Of a stretch of 51,951 nucleotides of DNA, positions 1 to 9,289 are shown in pieces. This DNA comes from Ascidiaceihabitans sp. (GTDB lineage Bacteria > Pseudomonadota > Alphaproteobacteria > Rhodobacterales > Rhodobacteraceae). Each line of letters starts with the position of its first letter. Within the stretch, counting starts at the first letter, position 1. Below the pieces are notes generated by a model, which ran no database searches, was not told where the DNA came from, and saw only the letters and a list, made by a program, of their open reading frames with translations. The position numbers were made by a program, and so were the translations under genes. The stretch lies in assembly GCA_028248455.1 (NCBI GenBank), contig JAOKHV010000011.1, positions 1 through 51,951 on the forward strand, given 5' to 3'.

Positions 1-80
1 AAAGCCAGTTGAAATGAGCGTTTTGCGTATTCTCTGAGCGGCCCTTCGGGGAGAGTATATTTTGGTAAGATGAAATGGCG

Positions 81-110
81 TTGGTCACGCGCTGTCGTGC
101 GCGTGACCAA
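81..110. terminator. Perfect 12-bp hairpin downstream of pepF
   Basis: Positions 81-92 and 99-110 are exact reverse complements around a 6-nt loop. The hairpin lies 7 nt past the pepF stop codon. A T-rich stretch follows on the plus strand (111-118), so it may also end a plus-strand transcript entering from outside the window; on the minus strand the tail is not T-rich. Confidence 0.7.
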
Positions 111-117
111 TTTAGTT

Positions 118-1950
118 TCAGTCTTCCATAGCTTCGAGTTCGTCAATGAACCCTGAAATCATTGAAAGACCTTTGTCCCAGAATTTCGGATCAGACGCAT
201 CAAGACCGAATGGGGCAAGCAGTTCTTTGTGGTGTTTGGATCCGCCAGCTTTGAGCATCTCGAAGTATTTGTCCTCAAAACCTTCATCACCCTCAGCGTA
301 AACCGCATAAAGCGCGTTCACGAGGCCGTCGCCGAAAGCATAGGCGTAGACGTAGAACGGTGAATGGACGAAGTGGGGGATATAGGCCCAGAAGGTTTCA
401 TAACCGTCCATGAATTCGAATGCTGGCCCGAGGCTTTCGCCTTGTACACTCATCCAAATATCATTGATATTTTCTGGTGTGAGTTCGCCTTGAGCACGTG
501 CTGCGTGAAGTTTGCACTCAAAATCATAGAACGCGATTTGACGCACAACTGTGTTAATCATGTCCTCGACCTTGCCAGCCAAAAGGATGCGGCGTTCTGA
601 TTTGGTTTCAGCCCCATCAAGCATTTTGCGGAACGTAAGCATTTCGCCAAAAACGGAAGCTGTTTCAGCTAGCGTGAGTGGGGTTGAGGACAGCATTTCG
701 CCTTGTTCTGCTGCCAACATTTGGTGCACGCCGTGGCCCAGTTCATGGGCTAATGTCATGACATCGCGTGGTTTCCCTAAGTAATTGAGCATGACGTACG
801 GATGTACATTCGTCACAGTCGGGTGCGCAAATGCGCCCGGTGCTTTACCAGGTTTTACACCTGCATCAATCCAACCATCTGAGAAGAAGGGCGCTGCGAG
901 CTCGCCCATACGTGGGTCAAACGCGTTGTAGGCTGACATCACCATGTCTTCGGCAGTTGCCCAATCCACGACGCGCGTGTCTTCCATCGGGAGTGGCGCG
1001 TTGCGGTCCCAAACCTGCATCACATCAAGGCCCAACCATTTGCGTTTTAATTCGTAGTAACGGTGGCTTAGCTTGGGATATGCTGCGACGACCGCATTGC
1101 GCAATGCTTCGACCACTTCGGGTTCTACGTCGTTGGACAGGTGCCGCCCTGTTTGCGGCGTTTCCATGCCACGCCAGCGGTCGATAATTTCCTTTTCCTT
1201 GGCTTGCGTGTTGTGAACACGGGCAAAGGTTTTGACATTTGCACCAAAGACTTCGGCCAATTCACGTGATGCCGCTTCGCGTTTGCTGCGATCAGGGTCG
1301 GTGAGCAAGTTTAATGTGCCCTCGATATTGAGCAGATCACCTTCGACGTTGAATTCAAGTCCGGCGATGGTTTCATCGAACAAGCGTTCCCATGCATCAC
1401 CAACAACACCCAAGTCGTGCATGAATTTTTCCAGCTCGTCAGACAGTTGGTATTTCTTCATGGCGCGGATGCGGTCGAATACGGGTTTGTAACGTGCCAG
1501 ATCAGCATTGGCAGTCAACAGAGCTTCCATGTGATGGTCGTCGAGTGTGTTCAGTTCGAGAGTGAAGAAGACCAGTGGTGTTGTGTAGTTGGTAATCTTT
1601 TCTTGCGCATCCGACATAAATTTTGCGCGGCTTGCGTCTGTTGTCATTTGGTAATATCGCAATCCTGCATAGGACATTATGCGCCCAGCAATTTGGTTGA
1701 TCTTTTCGTTGCGCAAAACGCAATTTAGTAAGCTCGCAGCATCCAAAGTGGCCAACTTGTTCTCATAGTCGGCGGCAAAGGCTGCGCATTCTGTTTCAAG
1801 CCACTCAAGGTCGCCTTTGAGCTCGGGCGCATCTTCGCCAGTATATAGGTCATCAAGATTCCATTCGGGCAAATTACCCATTGGACCATCACTATCGATG
1901 CCTCCAGATCCTGCGTTTACATCTTGGACGGGGAAGGGGAGTTGGAACAT
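118..1950 (-). CDS. pepF: M3-family oligoendopeptidase F
   Basis: Zinc metallopeptidase that cleaves short peptides in the cytoplasm, of the M3/PepF family. The zinc motif HELGH lies at about residues 402-406, and the glutamate ligand region (LAETASVFGE) follows about 25 residues later. I chose the ATG at 1950, giving 610 residues, because a GAGG Shine-Dalgarno lies 7 nt upstream and the length is normal for the family. The frame is open further upstream to 2043, but those residues look non-coding. The nearest upstream gene on the same strand is an alpha/beta hydrolase about 180 nt away, so it probably has its own promoter. The sequence is complete and the family assignment is firm. Confidence 0.93.
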   Translation of the reverse strand: MFQLPFPVQDVNAGSGGIDSDGPMGNLPEWNLDDLYTGEDAPELKGDLEWLETECAAFAADYENKLATLDAASLLNCVLRNEKINQIAGRIMSYAGLRYYQMTTDASRAKFMSDAQEKITNYTTPLVFFTLELNTLDDHHMEALLTANADLARYKPVFDRIRAMKKYQLSDELEKFMHDLGVVGDAWERLFDETIAGLEFNVEGDLLNIEGTLNLLTDPDRSKREAASRELAEVFGANVKTFARVHNTQAKEKEIIDRWRGMETPQTGRHLSNDVEPEVVEALRNAVVAAYPKLSHRYYELKRKWLGLDVMQVWDRNAPLPMEDTRVVDWATAEDMVMSAYNAFDPRMGELAAPFFSDGWIDAGVKPGKAPGAFAHPTVTNVHPYVMLNYLGKPRDVMTLAHELGHGVHQMLAAEQGEMLSSTPLTLAETASVFGEMLTFRKMLDGAETKSERRILLAGKVEDMINTVVRQIAFYDFECKLHAARAQGELTPENINDIWMSVQGESLGPAFEFMDGYETFWAYIPHFVHSPFYVYAYAFGDGLVNALYAVYAEGDEGFEDKYFEMLKAGGSKHHKELLAPFGLDASDPKFWDKGLSMISGFIDELEAMED

Positions 1951-2130
1951 TTGAAGCCTCATTGATTTTCTAAACCAATAGGTATGTGCGAGGCGTTGGC
2001 GGGACAAGGCACAAATGTACAAATGCTGCGCGTTGGTTGTCACAACCTGCGCGCTTTATACATGTTTTAAAAAAATCGGTGGGCGAGAGTTTTCATTCAC
2101 CGCTTTCAAAAGTGATGATGGACAACCTTG

Positions 2131-3072
2131 TCAGCTATGATCTGTGAAGAGTGCGGCAATCTGATCCAATGCACTATCGCGGATGCTCTGTTGCTCCATC
2201 AGAATTTCGTGTTCAGCATCCTGAACAAGCTCAAGAGCGCCATTACCCCAGCGTCTCATCCGGTCATAGACTGAACTGACACGGACAATACGTTCATTGG
2301 TACCCAAGAATGTCAGTGTTGGGACCTTCGGGGAACTAAGGGCCGCGAGTGACCGCGTCTCTTTCAGGGCTTCGCGTAACCAGACATAGCTGGGACCGCC
2401 AAGGCCTAGTGCGTCATATTTAGCGACCTGATCTGTCATCAGCTCAAACATTTGTGGATCGGTGGTCAGCATATTGTCTTCAAAAGCCGTCGTAAGCACA
2501 GAAGATTCAGGTGATGTGTTTGGCGGGTATGATGCGCCGTTGCCAAGTATTGGCATCAAGTGGCTTAGTATCCATGCTACTGGGCGCAGATGTGGCGCAA
2601 GGTGAATACCCCACATTGGGGCGGAAAAAACCGCGGCCTTTACCGCAAGTCCATTTTCCAATGCGCGTAGTCCGATAGCTCCACCCATTGAATGCGCGAC
2701 GAGATAGTACGGTTTTGGCAGATTTAATTCTGCTGCAGCGCTCACGAGCGCGTCGACATCTTTTTGATAATCGTGAAATCTCTCGACATGGCCGACCATT
2801 GGGTCGTCTAACAAGCGATCTGCCATACCCTGACCGCGCCAATCGACTGCAATCGTGCAATACCCGCGGCTCTCGAGGCCCTCGGCGCAAGCGGCATATT
2901 TTTCAACATATTCGGTGCGGCCAGGGAACAGCAAAACTGTACCCCTAGCCGCGGTTTCTGCCCAGACCGCCAGTCTGATACGTTTACTGTCTGATGTGAG
3001 GGCCCAATAGGCCGTTGCATTCTCACCCGATGGGCAAACGTCAGAGTAAAACGGTGCGGCAGCCAAAGTCAT
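2131..3072 (-). CDS. Alpha/beta hydrolase, lysophospholipase-like
   Basis: A 313-residue serine hydrolase of the lysophospholipase L2/monoacylglycerol lipase type. The nucleophile elbow AHSMGG puts the catalytic serine at residue 128, and a typical DWRGQG strand-turn lies at about residue 77. The catalytic acid appears to be the glutamate in GTNERIV, and the histidine is in DAEHEI near residue 288. There is no signal peptide, so it is probably cytoplasmic or membrane-peripheral. It starts 12 nt after the SCP2-domain gene and is probably cotranscribed with it, which suggests a lipid or acyl-ester role. The exact substrate cannot be read from sequence. Confidence 0.88.
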   Translation of the reverse strand: MTLAAAPFYSDVCPSGENATAYWALTSDSKRIRLAVWAETAARGTVLLFPGRTEYVEKYAACAEGLESRGYCTIAVDWRGQGMADRLLDDPMVGHVERFHDYQKDVDALVSAAAELNLPKPYYLVAHSMGGAIGLRALENGLAVKAAVFSAPMWGIHLAPHLRPVAWILSHLMPILGNGASYPPNTSPESSVLTTAFEDNMLTTDPQMFELMTDQVAKYDALGLGGPSYVWLREALKETRSLAALSSPKVPTLTFLGTNERIVRVSSVYDRMRRWGNGALELVQDAEHEILMEQQSIRDSALDQIAALFTDHS

Positions 3073-3084
3073 AATGTTAGATCC

Positions 3085-3375
3085 TTAGCCTAAAACAGAG
3101 GCCAATTTCATTGCCATGCCCATGTCGCCATCGACCTTAAGCTTACCTGTCATAAATGCACTTGTGGCATTTGTATCACCGGCCAAGATGCCTTCGAACG
3201 TTTCTGCATCTGCGCTGAGGGTTACATCTGTTCCATCGTCGCCTGAACGTGCACCATCAGCGTCGATTACCACGCCGCCTTCGCCTTCGATTTCGAATTT
3301 AGCAGAACCATCAAATGCGGCTCCTGCCAATTTTTCGTTCAATACAGTAACGGCTGCGTTGATAATATCACTCAT
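3085..3375 (-). CDS. SCP2 sterol-binding-domain protein
   Basis: A 96-residue stand-alone SCP2 domain, a hydrophobic-pocket lipid carrier fold. The glycine-rich strand region near residues 30-55 and the ending with MTGKLKVDGDMGMAMKLA are characteristic. It is the first gene of a likely two-gene operon with the hydrolase 12 nt downstream. Its start lies only about 75 nt from the start of the divergent TPR protein. Single-domain SCP2 proteins are common in alphaproteobacteria, but their ligand is usually unknown. Confidence 0.88.
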   Translation of the reverse strand: MSDIINAAVTVLNEKLAGAAFDGSAKFEIEGEGGVVIDADGARSGDDGTDVTLSADAETFEGILAGDTNATSAFMTGKLKVDGDMGMAMKLASVLG

Positions 3376-3448
3376 GTGTTGTGGCCCTTTTGGCTATTTT
3401 GCGCAGACTGCTATGGAAATGCGGCCGCGTCCTGTTACATATCTGTAT

Positions 3449-4006
3449 ATGGGCATCAAAACAGCGAACCTCAAACTTACCGTCGCGGCAATTATGATGA
3501 CAGTCATAAATTCCTTACCATTGGCTGCGCAGTCGGTCACCTCCGATCTGATGGAGCAGCTAAAAACTGCCGAAGTCGGAGAGATTGCCAGAATTGAACG
3601 GGCGTTAAAATTGGAGTGGTCGCGATCTGGGTCTAAGGCATTGGATTTGCTGCTATTGCGCGGGCGCGAAGCGATGGCCTCTGGGGATACAAATGCTGCA
3701 ATCGAACACTTTACTGCGCTTACTGATCATGCCCCAAACTTTTCTGAGGGTTGGCATGGACGGGCAATAGCGTTTTTCGAAATCGAATTACTTGGGCCAG
3801 CGTTAGCAGACTTGAAACGCTCTTTGGTGTTGAATCCTAACAATTTTGATGCTGTTTTTGGCCTTGGGTCAATGATGATGACATTCGAAGATATTTCCCG
3901 TGCTGAAAAGGCATTTAGGGAGGTTCTGCGCTTGCATCCCAATCACGAAAACGCGACCAATGCACTTGAACGGCTGGAAAGCCAAGGAATCGGGCGTGAG
4001 CTTTAA
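3449..4006 (+). CDS. Secreted TPR-repeat protein
   Basis: A 185-residue protein if the ATG at 3449 is used. This start gives a clean signal peptide: a short basic n-region, a hydrophobic core, and an Ala-rich cleavage region near residues 24-27. The mature part contains about three TPR units (roughly residues 60-165), with the usual small/large residue spacing and Pro at helix ends. The frame is open upstream, and ATGs at 3412 and 3418 would only add an odd basic N-tail. The stop lies 25 nt before the helicase start. Probably periplasmic; partner unknown. Confidence 0.75.
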   Translation: MGIKTANLKLTVAAIMMTVINSLPLAAQSVTSDLMEQLKTAEVGEIARIERALKLEWSRSGSKALDLLLLRGREAMASGDTNAAIEHFTALTDHAPNFSEGWHGRAIAFFEIELLGPALADLKRSLVLNPNNFDAVFGLGSMMMTFEDISRAEKAFREVLRLHPNHENATNALERLESQGIGREL

Positions 4007-4031
4007 AAGCTTGGGCCATTAAGGGAATGTC

Positions 4032-6755
4032 GTGTCGCTGAACGGACGTGTCGTGGCCGTTTTAGGTCCTACAAACACAGGTAAAACCACCTATGCAATC
4101 GAGCGTATGTTGGGGCATCGAACGGGCATCATCGGCCTACCGCTGCGCCTTCTGGCGCGCGAGGTCTATGACCGCATCGTTGCAATTCGTGGGCCTTCAG
4201 TTGTGGCCTTGGTCACAGGTGAGGAACGCATTGTCCCACCGCGTACTCAGTATTGGGTGTGTACGGTTGAGGCTATGCCAGAAGGCATGGGGTGCGATTT
4301 TCTAGCAGTTGATGAAATCCAAGTATGTGCAGATCCTGAGCGTGGCCATATCTTCACAGATCGCTTGTTGCGTGCTCGCGGTCTGAAGGAAACACTTTTT
4401 CTTGGCTCTGACACTATGCGAGGGGCGATTGCTGAACTCATCCCTGAAGCACAATTTCTGCGACGAGAACGAATGTCTGAGCTGACGTATGTTGGCCAAA
4501 AAAAGATTAGCCGCATGCGTCCGCGTAGCGCGATTGTCGGGTTCTCCGTCGAAAACGTATACGCGATCGCTGAACTACTGCGACGTCAAAAGGGCGGGGC
4601 GGCTGTTGTGATGGGCGCACTTAGCCCGCGGACGCGTAACGCTCAGGTTGAGATGTATCAAAACGGAGAAGTTGATTATCTGGTGGCGACAGATGCCATC
4701 GGGATGGGGCTGAACCTTGATGTTGACCATGTAGCTTTTTCTGCACTGTCCAAATTTGACGGGCGCCGTATGCGTCCACTTGCGCCCAATGAACTTGCGC
4801 AAATTGCGGGGCGGGCAGGGCGCGGTCTAAAAGATGGGACATTTGGAGTGACAGGGGACGCGCGTCCCCTGGATGACGGCATGGCGCAAGCCATTATGGA
4901 CCATAAGTTCACGCCACAGCGCAAATTGAATTTCCGCAATCATGCGCTTCAATTTGGTAGCGTTGACCGTCTGATTCAGACACTTGAGGCATCACCAGAT
5001 AACGAAATGTTGGTCAAAGCCCGTGAAGCTGACGATTTAGCAACACTAAAAAATTTATCCCAAGTGGGAGAAGTTTGCGCCCGCGCAACCGATGGACCGT
5101 CTGTCAGATTGCTTTGGGATGCATGCCGTTTGCCGGACTTCCGCGGCATCGGTCGGGGGACACATGCAGACCTCGTAGCCGTTATTTATAACTACTTACA
5201 TCAAAGTGGGTGCATTCCAGACGAATGGATGGAGCGTCAGATCAAAGTCATCGATCGGACGGATGGTGACATCGATACATTGTCCAAACGGCTCGCTTTT
5301 ATTCGGACTTGGACATACGTTGCACAACGCAAAGGTTGGACAAATGACGAAAGTCATTGGCGGGAGCAGACGCGTTCTGTAGAAGAAAGGTTGTCGGACG
5401 CGCTGCACGAGCGTTTGACCCAAAGATTTGTAGATCGGCGCACATCCGTGCTTTTGCGCCGATTGGGACAGAAGGAAGCCATGGTGGCCGAAGTAAACGA
5501 CGCAGGTGAAGTGACTGTAGAGGGTGAATTTGTAGGCAAGCTGGATGGTTTCCGGTTTAGCCAGGACAAGGGCACTGGAGTGGCTGAGGCCAAAACGATT
5601 AAAACGGCGGCGCTTCAGGCGTTAGCCCCGCAGTTCCATCTGCGCGCTGATCGTTTTTATAACGCTCCCGATACCGAAATTGACTATACGGAACAGGGTG
5701 GCCTTATGTGGGGTTCCTCCGCCGTTGGTAAACTTGTTGCTGGTGCCGATGCGCTTAAGCCACGGGTAGAAGTCTTTGTTGATGATGTCGCGGGACCTGA
5801 GGTTGCTGAAAAAGTGCAACGTCGCTTGCAGCACTTCATCGATCGTAAAGTTGCGGCCCTTTTTGAGCCGTTGTTGAACCTTGGTCGCGATGAAGCGTTG
5901 ACCGGTTTGGCACGTGGCTTTGCATTCCAATTGGTAGAAAACATGGGCATGTTGCCACGCTCTGTAGTGGCCAACGAAGTTAAGGCGCTTGATCAAGATG
6001 CTCGTGGTGCATTGCGCAAACACGGTATCCGTTTTGGTCAATTCACCATCTTCATGCCGTTGTTGTTGAAGCCAGCTGCGACGCGCTTGCGTTTGGTGCT
6101 TTGGTCTCTGAACAAAGGTTTGGATGTATTCCCAGAATCACCTCCCCCCGGCTTGGTCACGATCCCAGCTGAAAAGGTTGTGGCAGAAGGGGGAGACACG
6201 ATGTCTGGCTATCGCATTGCAGGCGAACGCGCGATCCGCATCGATATGTTGGAACGTCTTGCTGACATGTTGCGCTCAGAGGACTCACGTGGTGGGTTTG
6301 AGGCCAAAGCTGAGATGCTGTCCATTACAGGTATGACGCTTGAGCAATTCGCGGACCTTATGCAGGGCCTTGGCTACAAGGGCGAAAAAGGTGAGCGGGC
6401 TAAGGTAAAGGCGGCACCTTCTGAGGTCGTACCAGATGCACCTGTAGCAGAGGTCGCGCCTGTGGAACCTGCTGATCCAGAAACTCCTGTTGCCGAAGCT
6501 GAGATAGAAGCGTTCTACACCTTCACTTGGGCACGTGCACCGCGTGCAAACACACGTCCAGCAAGCACTAGCGATAAGCCAAGCGGTGAGAGCCGTGGCA
6601 AAGGCAAACCAAAAGGTAAGCCACGTGGTGCCAACAAAGGTGTGCGCGACGACAAGGCAAAGTCTTTCTCTGCTCGTCCAACAAAACCTGAGAAGAAAAT
6701 CGATCCCGACAATCCGTTTGCAGCGGCATTGATGGGATTGAAAAGCGGTAAGTAA
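4032..6755 (+). CDS. SUV3-like DEAD/DEAH-type RNA helicase
   Basis: A 907-residue superfamily 2 helicase related to mitochondrial SUV3. Walker A (GPTNTGKT) is at residues 12-19, the DEIQ box at 94-97, and the motif VI region QIAGRAGRG at about 255-262. The last 80 or so residues are a Lys/Arg/Pro-rich, low-complexity tail, probably for RNA contact. The start is the GTG at 4032, with AAGGGA just upstream. The stop codon abuts the GTG of the next gene, an S4 RNA-binding protein, so the two are cotranscribed and both belong to RNA metabolism. Exact RNA substrates are unknown in bacteria. Confidence 0.9.
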   Translation: MSLNGRVVAVLGPTNTGKTTYAIERMLGHRTGIIGLPLRLLAREVYDRIVAIRGPSVVALVTGEERIVPPRTQYWVCTVEAMPEGMGCDFLAVDEIQVCADPERGHIFTDRLLRARGLKETLFLGSDTMRGAIAELIPEAQFLRRERMSELTYVGQKKISRMRPRSAIVGFSVENVYAIAELLRRQKGGAAVVMGALSPRTRNAQVEMYQNGEVDYLVATDAIGMGLNLDVDHVAFSALSKFDGRRMRPLAPNELAQIAGRAGRGLKDGTFGVTGDARPLDDGMAQAIMDHKFTPQRKLNFRNHALQFGSVDRLIQTLEASPDNEMLVKAREADDLATLKNLSQVGEVCARATDGPSVRLLWDACRLPDFRGIGRGTHADLVAVIYNYLHQSGCIPDEWMERQIKVIDRTDGDIDTLSKRLAFIRTWTYVAQRKGWTNDESHWREQTRSVEERLSDALHERLTQRFVDRRTSVLLRRLGQKEAMVAEVNDAGEVTVEGEFVGKLDGFRFSQDKGTGVAEAKTIKTAALQALAPQFHLRADRFYNAPDTEIDYTEQGGLMWGSSAVGKLVAGADALKPRVEVFVDDVAGPEVAEKVQRRLQHFIDRKVAALFEPLLNLGRDEALTGLARGFAFQLVENMGMLPRSVVANEVKALDQDARGALRKHGIRFGQFTIFMPLLLKPAATRLRLVLWSLNKGLDVFPESPPPGLVTIPAEKVVAEGGDTMSGYRIAGERAIRIDMLERLADMLRSEDSRGGFEAKAEMLSITGMTLEQFADLMQGLGYKGEKGERAKVKAAPSEVVPDAPVAEVAPVEPADPETPVAEAEIEAFYTFTWARAPRANTRPASTSDKPSGESRGKGKPKGKPRGANKGVRDDKAKSFSARPTKPEKKIDPDNPFAAALMGLKSGK

Positions 6756-7163
6756 GTGAGCGATCTGTCGGGCAAACAACGGCTAGATAAATGGCTGTGG
6801 TTTGCCCGTTTCTTCAAGACGAGGTCATTGGCCGCGACCCGTGTTGCTGCTGGTAATGTCCGGGTTGATGGGGAACGAGTCACCAAACGATCCACGCTCA
6901 TCCAAGCAGGCAATGTTTTAACCTTTGCAGTTAGTACACAAACACGTGTTATTCAGATTGATGATATCGGTGATCGCCGTGGTCCAGCGCCTGAAGCACA
7001 AGAACTTTACACCGATTTGACCCCGCCTGAGGTCAAGCTTGAGAACAAACATCCGGCAAACCCTAGCTTTGAAGGAAAAGGGCGCCCGACTAAGCGCGAT
7101 CGCCGTAAAGGTGATCTTTATCGCATCCATTCCTTCAGCGACGTCAGAGACGACCTTGAATGA
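6756..7163 (+). CDS. S4-domain RNA-binding protein (Hsp15-like)
   Basis: A 135-residue protein whose N-terminal 60 residues form an S4 domain: RLDKWLWFARFFKTR, then a VAAGNVRVDG turn. This resembles Hsp15, which binds stalled 50S-nascent chain complexes. The C-terminal half is charged and ends in a basic segment (RPTKRDRRKG). It starts with GTG immediately after the helicase TAA, so translation is coupled to the helicase. Confidence 0.88.
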   Translation: MSDLSGKQRLDKWLWFARFFKTRSLAATRVAAGNVRVDGERVTKRSTLIQAGNVLTFAVSTQTRVIQIDDIGDRRGPAPEAQELYTDLTPPEVKLENKHPANPSFEGKGRPTKRDRRKGDLYRIHSFSDVRDDLE

Positions 7164-7217
7164 TCCTCCCCACTGAATTAGCTAGTCCAACGAACCGTTA
7201 AAAACGAGCGACCCTAT

Positions 7218-7553
7218 ATGACATATATCGTAAATGATGCTTGCATCGCCTGCAAATACACAGACTGCGTCGAAGTCTGCCCCGTAGATTGTTTTTACGA
7301 GGGTGAAAACATGTTGGTCATTCATCCAGATGAATGCATTGATTGCGGAGTTTGTGAACCCGAATGCCCTGCAGATGCTATTCGCCCTGACACTGAACCT
7401 GACATGGAAAAGTGGGTTGAGTTTAACCGTAAGTATTCTGAGCTATGGCCGGTTATCATCACCAAAAAAGACCAACTTCCAAGTGCGGAGGAAATGGACG
7501 GCAAAGAAGGCAAGATGGAGCTCTTCTCTGAAGCACCAGGTGAAGGTGGCTAA
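7218..7553 (+). CDS. fdxA: Seven-iron ferredoxin FdxA
   Basis: A 111-residue electron carrier. Cysteines at 9, 12, 17 and 21 followed by proline, and at 40, 43, 46 and 50 followed by proline, match the [3Fe-4S]/[4Fe-4S] ferredoxins of alphaproteobacteria. The long acidic C-terminal extension is usual for FdxA. It lies 54 nt after the S4 gene and is followed by a strong terminator. Confidence 0.95.
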   Translation: MTYIVNDACIACKYTDCVEVCPVDCFYEGENMLVIHPDECIDCGVCEPECPADAIRPDTEPDMEKWVEFNRKYSELWPVIITKKDQLPSAEEMDGKEGKMELFSEAPGEGG

Positions 7554-7632
7554 GCCACCATAGATTCGCGGTGCTGAGGCTGAAAATACGCTCTCAACCA
7601 TGAATTTCACAAAATAATTTTTATTTTTAGTT

Positions 7633-7670
7633 AAAAGGCCTCCCAGCGAACTTTCTTGGGGGGCTTTTTT
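7633..7670 (+). terminator. Rho-independent terminator after fdxA
   Basis: An AAAAGGCC-TCCCA arm pairs with TGGGGGGCTTTTTT across an 11-nt loop, with one bulged base and one G-T wobble, and ends in six T. This separates fdxA from carD. Confidence 0.85.
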
Positions 7671-7712
7671 GTGGTATCGAGTTTTATTATTTAACCTAAC
7701 GGATCAATTCCC

Positions 7713-7740
7713 GGCCCAGCCATATTCAAGATGCTGGGCC
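7713..7740 (+). promoter_or_regulatory. Perfect 8-bp hairpin upstream of carD
   Basis: GGCCCAGC at 7713-7720 pairs exactly with GCTGGGCC at 7733-7740 around a 12-nt loop. No T-run follows, so it is not a standard terminator. It lies about 105-135 nt upstream of the carD start and could be part of the 5' leader. Function not known. Confidence 0.4.
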
Positions 7741-7846
7741 CAGAAATCACTGAAAACTGCAAATTTGACGTGGCATTTTTGCCCCTCCTGTTGCGGTTTT
7801 GACTTTGATTTTTGCATGGAAGTTATCTGTTCTCTGAGGAAAATGA

Positions 7847-8374
7847 ATGACTAAATCGAAAAAGCTAGACTTCCGTACGGGTGAATTCGTGGTTTACCCA
7901 GCCCATGGCGTTGGTCAAATCACTGATGTTGAAGAACAGGAAGTGGCGGGCGTTACGCTAGAATTGTTTGTGATTTCTTTCGAGAAAGACAAAATGACTT
8001 TGCGTGTGCCAACATATAAAGCCGTTGAAATCGGTATGCGGTCTTTGTCATCTCCAAATGATATTCTTCACGCTATGAAGACACTGAAGGGTAAAGCCAA
8101 AGTTAAGCGTGCAATGTGGTCGCGTCGTGCGCAAGAGTACGAACAAAAAATCAACTCTGGTGATCTGATTGCAATTGCTGAAGTTGTGCGTGACTTGCAC
8201 CGCACTGATGATCAGCGTGAGCAAAGCTATTCAGAGCGTCAGCTGTATGAAGCTGCGCTTGAGCGTCTTACACGTGAAGTTGCGGCTGTTGAAGGGGGTG
8301 ACGAAGTCGCTGCTGGAACCAAGATCGTAGATGTGTTGATGAGCCGTGTTGTGCCTGTCATTGCTACGACCTAA
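7847..8374 (+). CDS. carD: CarD/CdnL-family RNA polymerase-binding regulator
   Basis: A 175-residue protein. The N-terminal Tudor-like domain (FRTGEFVVYPAHGVGQI, about residues 7-25 onward) binds the RNA polymerase beta subunit. The helical C-terminal half (RAMWSRRAQEYEQKINSGD onward) binds DNA near the -10 element. CarD proteins stabilise open complexes, notably at rRNA promoters. It is monocistronic here: a terminator precedes it after fdxA and a hairpin terminator follows. Confidence 0.93.
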   Translation: MTKSKKLDFRTGEFVVYPAHGVGQITDVEEQEVAGVTLELFVISFEKDKMTLRVPTYKAVEIGMRSLSSPNDILHAMKTLKGKAKVKRAMWSRRAQEYEQKINSGDLIAIAEVVRDLHRTDDQREQSYSERQLYEAALERLTREVAAVEGGDEVAAGTKIVDVLMSRVVPVIATT

Positions 8375-8390
8375 ATCGCCTAAAAATTTC

Positions 8391-8426
8391 AAAAACCGCG
8401 CGAGATGAAAACCTAGCGCGGTTTTT
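8391..8426. terminator. Bidirectional terminator between carD and cobS
   Basis: AAAAACCGCGC (8391-8401) pairs perfectly with GCGCGGTTTTT (8416-8426) around a 14-nt loop. The A- and T-runs allow termination of carD on the plus strand and cobS on the minus strand. Confidence 0.9.
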
Positions 8427-8438
8427 CATTGGCTGCGA

Positions 8439-9206
8439 TTAAGCAATCAGCAAAATTAGGATAACTATTTCGCACAGCACCTGGGTTGCGCCTAAGACAT
8501 CGCCTGTCTGGCCGCCAACTTTTGCCTTTGCCAGTTTGGTTACCGCAAACGCGATAAGTGCCGTGATGATTGCAGCACTGATTGCACTAGATCCGATCAA
8601 AATAAGGGCCAGAACACAAGCTATAGCGAATGAGGTCGCAGCAGATTGTTGCGTGGGCCGGCCAACAGAGTGTGATAACCCCGTATCGCGTGCATGGATT
8701 ACCATTGCCATAATTGCGGGCAGTACCCCGCGCGATAAGACGGCCGCAGCGATAACACCGGCAAACCCAAGGGAAATTACGGCGCTCAGTGCCAACCAGC
8801 GTAGGCCAGTGAAGATGACCAAGGCCAGAACGCCATAGGTGCCGATTTGGCTGTCTTTCATGATTTCAAGGCGACGGACAGGGTCAAACCCACCCCAAAA
8901 GCCGTCTGCGCAATCAGCGAGACCGTCTTCGTGCATCGCACCAGTCATGATCATACTTGTTGCGAGCATAATACCCGCAGTGATTGGAGCATTAAGGCCT
9001 AGGCCAAAAGCGATAGCACCAATAATGCAGGCTATAATACCAACAATTACCCCAACAATGGGGAATGCCCATGCATTTTCTGCTTGGCGCTCAAATGCTT
9101 CATCGGGTGCTTGTGGCAAGGGCAGGCGGGTCAACAATGTGGCTGCAACAACAATATCCCAAAGTGAATTGCTGAAGAATGCGTTGTTCAAGTCGTTTTT
9201 ATTCAT
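8439..9206 (-). CDS. cobS: Adenosylcobinamide-GDP ribazoletransferase
   Basis: Catalyses the last assembly step of cobalamin, joining adenosylcobinamide-GDP with alpha-ribazole (phosphate). The 255-residue protein is almost entirely membrane-embedded, with at least five hydrophobic helices. It carries the family's conserved acidic loop [15 protein letters not shown] at about residues 92-106. It is divergent from cobT, which makes the other substrate, and the two starts are about 85 nt apart. A hairpin overlaps its Shine-Dalgarno region. Confidence 0.94.
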   Translation of the reverse strand: MNKNDLNNAFFSNSLWDIVVAATLLTRLPLPQAPDEAFERQAENAWAFPIVGVIVGIIACIIGAIAFGLGLNAPITAGIMLATSMIMTGAMHEDGLADCADGFWGGFDPVRRLEIMKDSQIGTYGVLALVIFTGLRWLALSAVISLGFAGVIAAAVLSRGVLPAIMAMVIHARDTGLSHSVGRPTQQSAATSFAIACVLALILIGSSAISAAIITALIAFAVTKLAKAKVGGQTGDVLGATQVLCEIVILILLIA

Positions 9207-9210
9207 GTCT

Positions 9211-9242
9211 GCGCCTTTTTCATGTCTTGTACGTTAAGGCGC
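9211..9242 (-). promoter_or_regulatory. Inverted repeat covering the cobS ribosome-binding region
   Basis: GCGCCTT (9211-9217) and AAGGCGC (9236-9242) are exact reverse complements 18 nt apart. On the cobS mRNA one arm includes the AAGG that should serve as Shine-Dalgarno, a few bases before the ATG, so pairing would hide it. A six-codon frame (MKKAQT) begins inside the loop and its TGA overlaps the cobS ATG. No canonical cobalamin riboswitch is visible. Confidence 0.4.
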
Positions 9243-9289
9243 ATTGGGTAAACAGGCGATACACGTCTGGCAAGAGTAGGAAGCGACAC

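Noticed and set aside
3116-3448. N-terminal extension of the TPR protein across the SCP2 gene
   Set aside because: It is antisense to SCP2, and a good signal peptide starts at 3449.
9207-9289. Cobalamin riboswitch between cobS and cobT
   Set aside because: The gap is only 83 bp and lacks the B12-box pattern.
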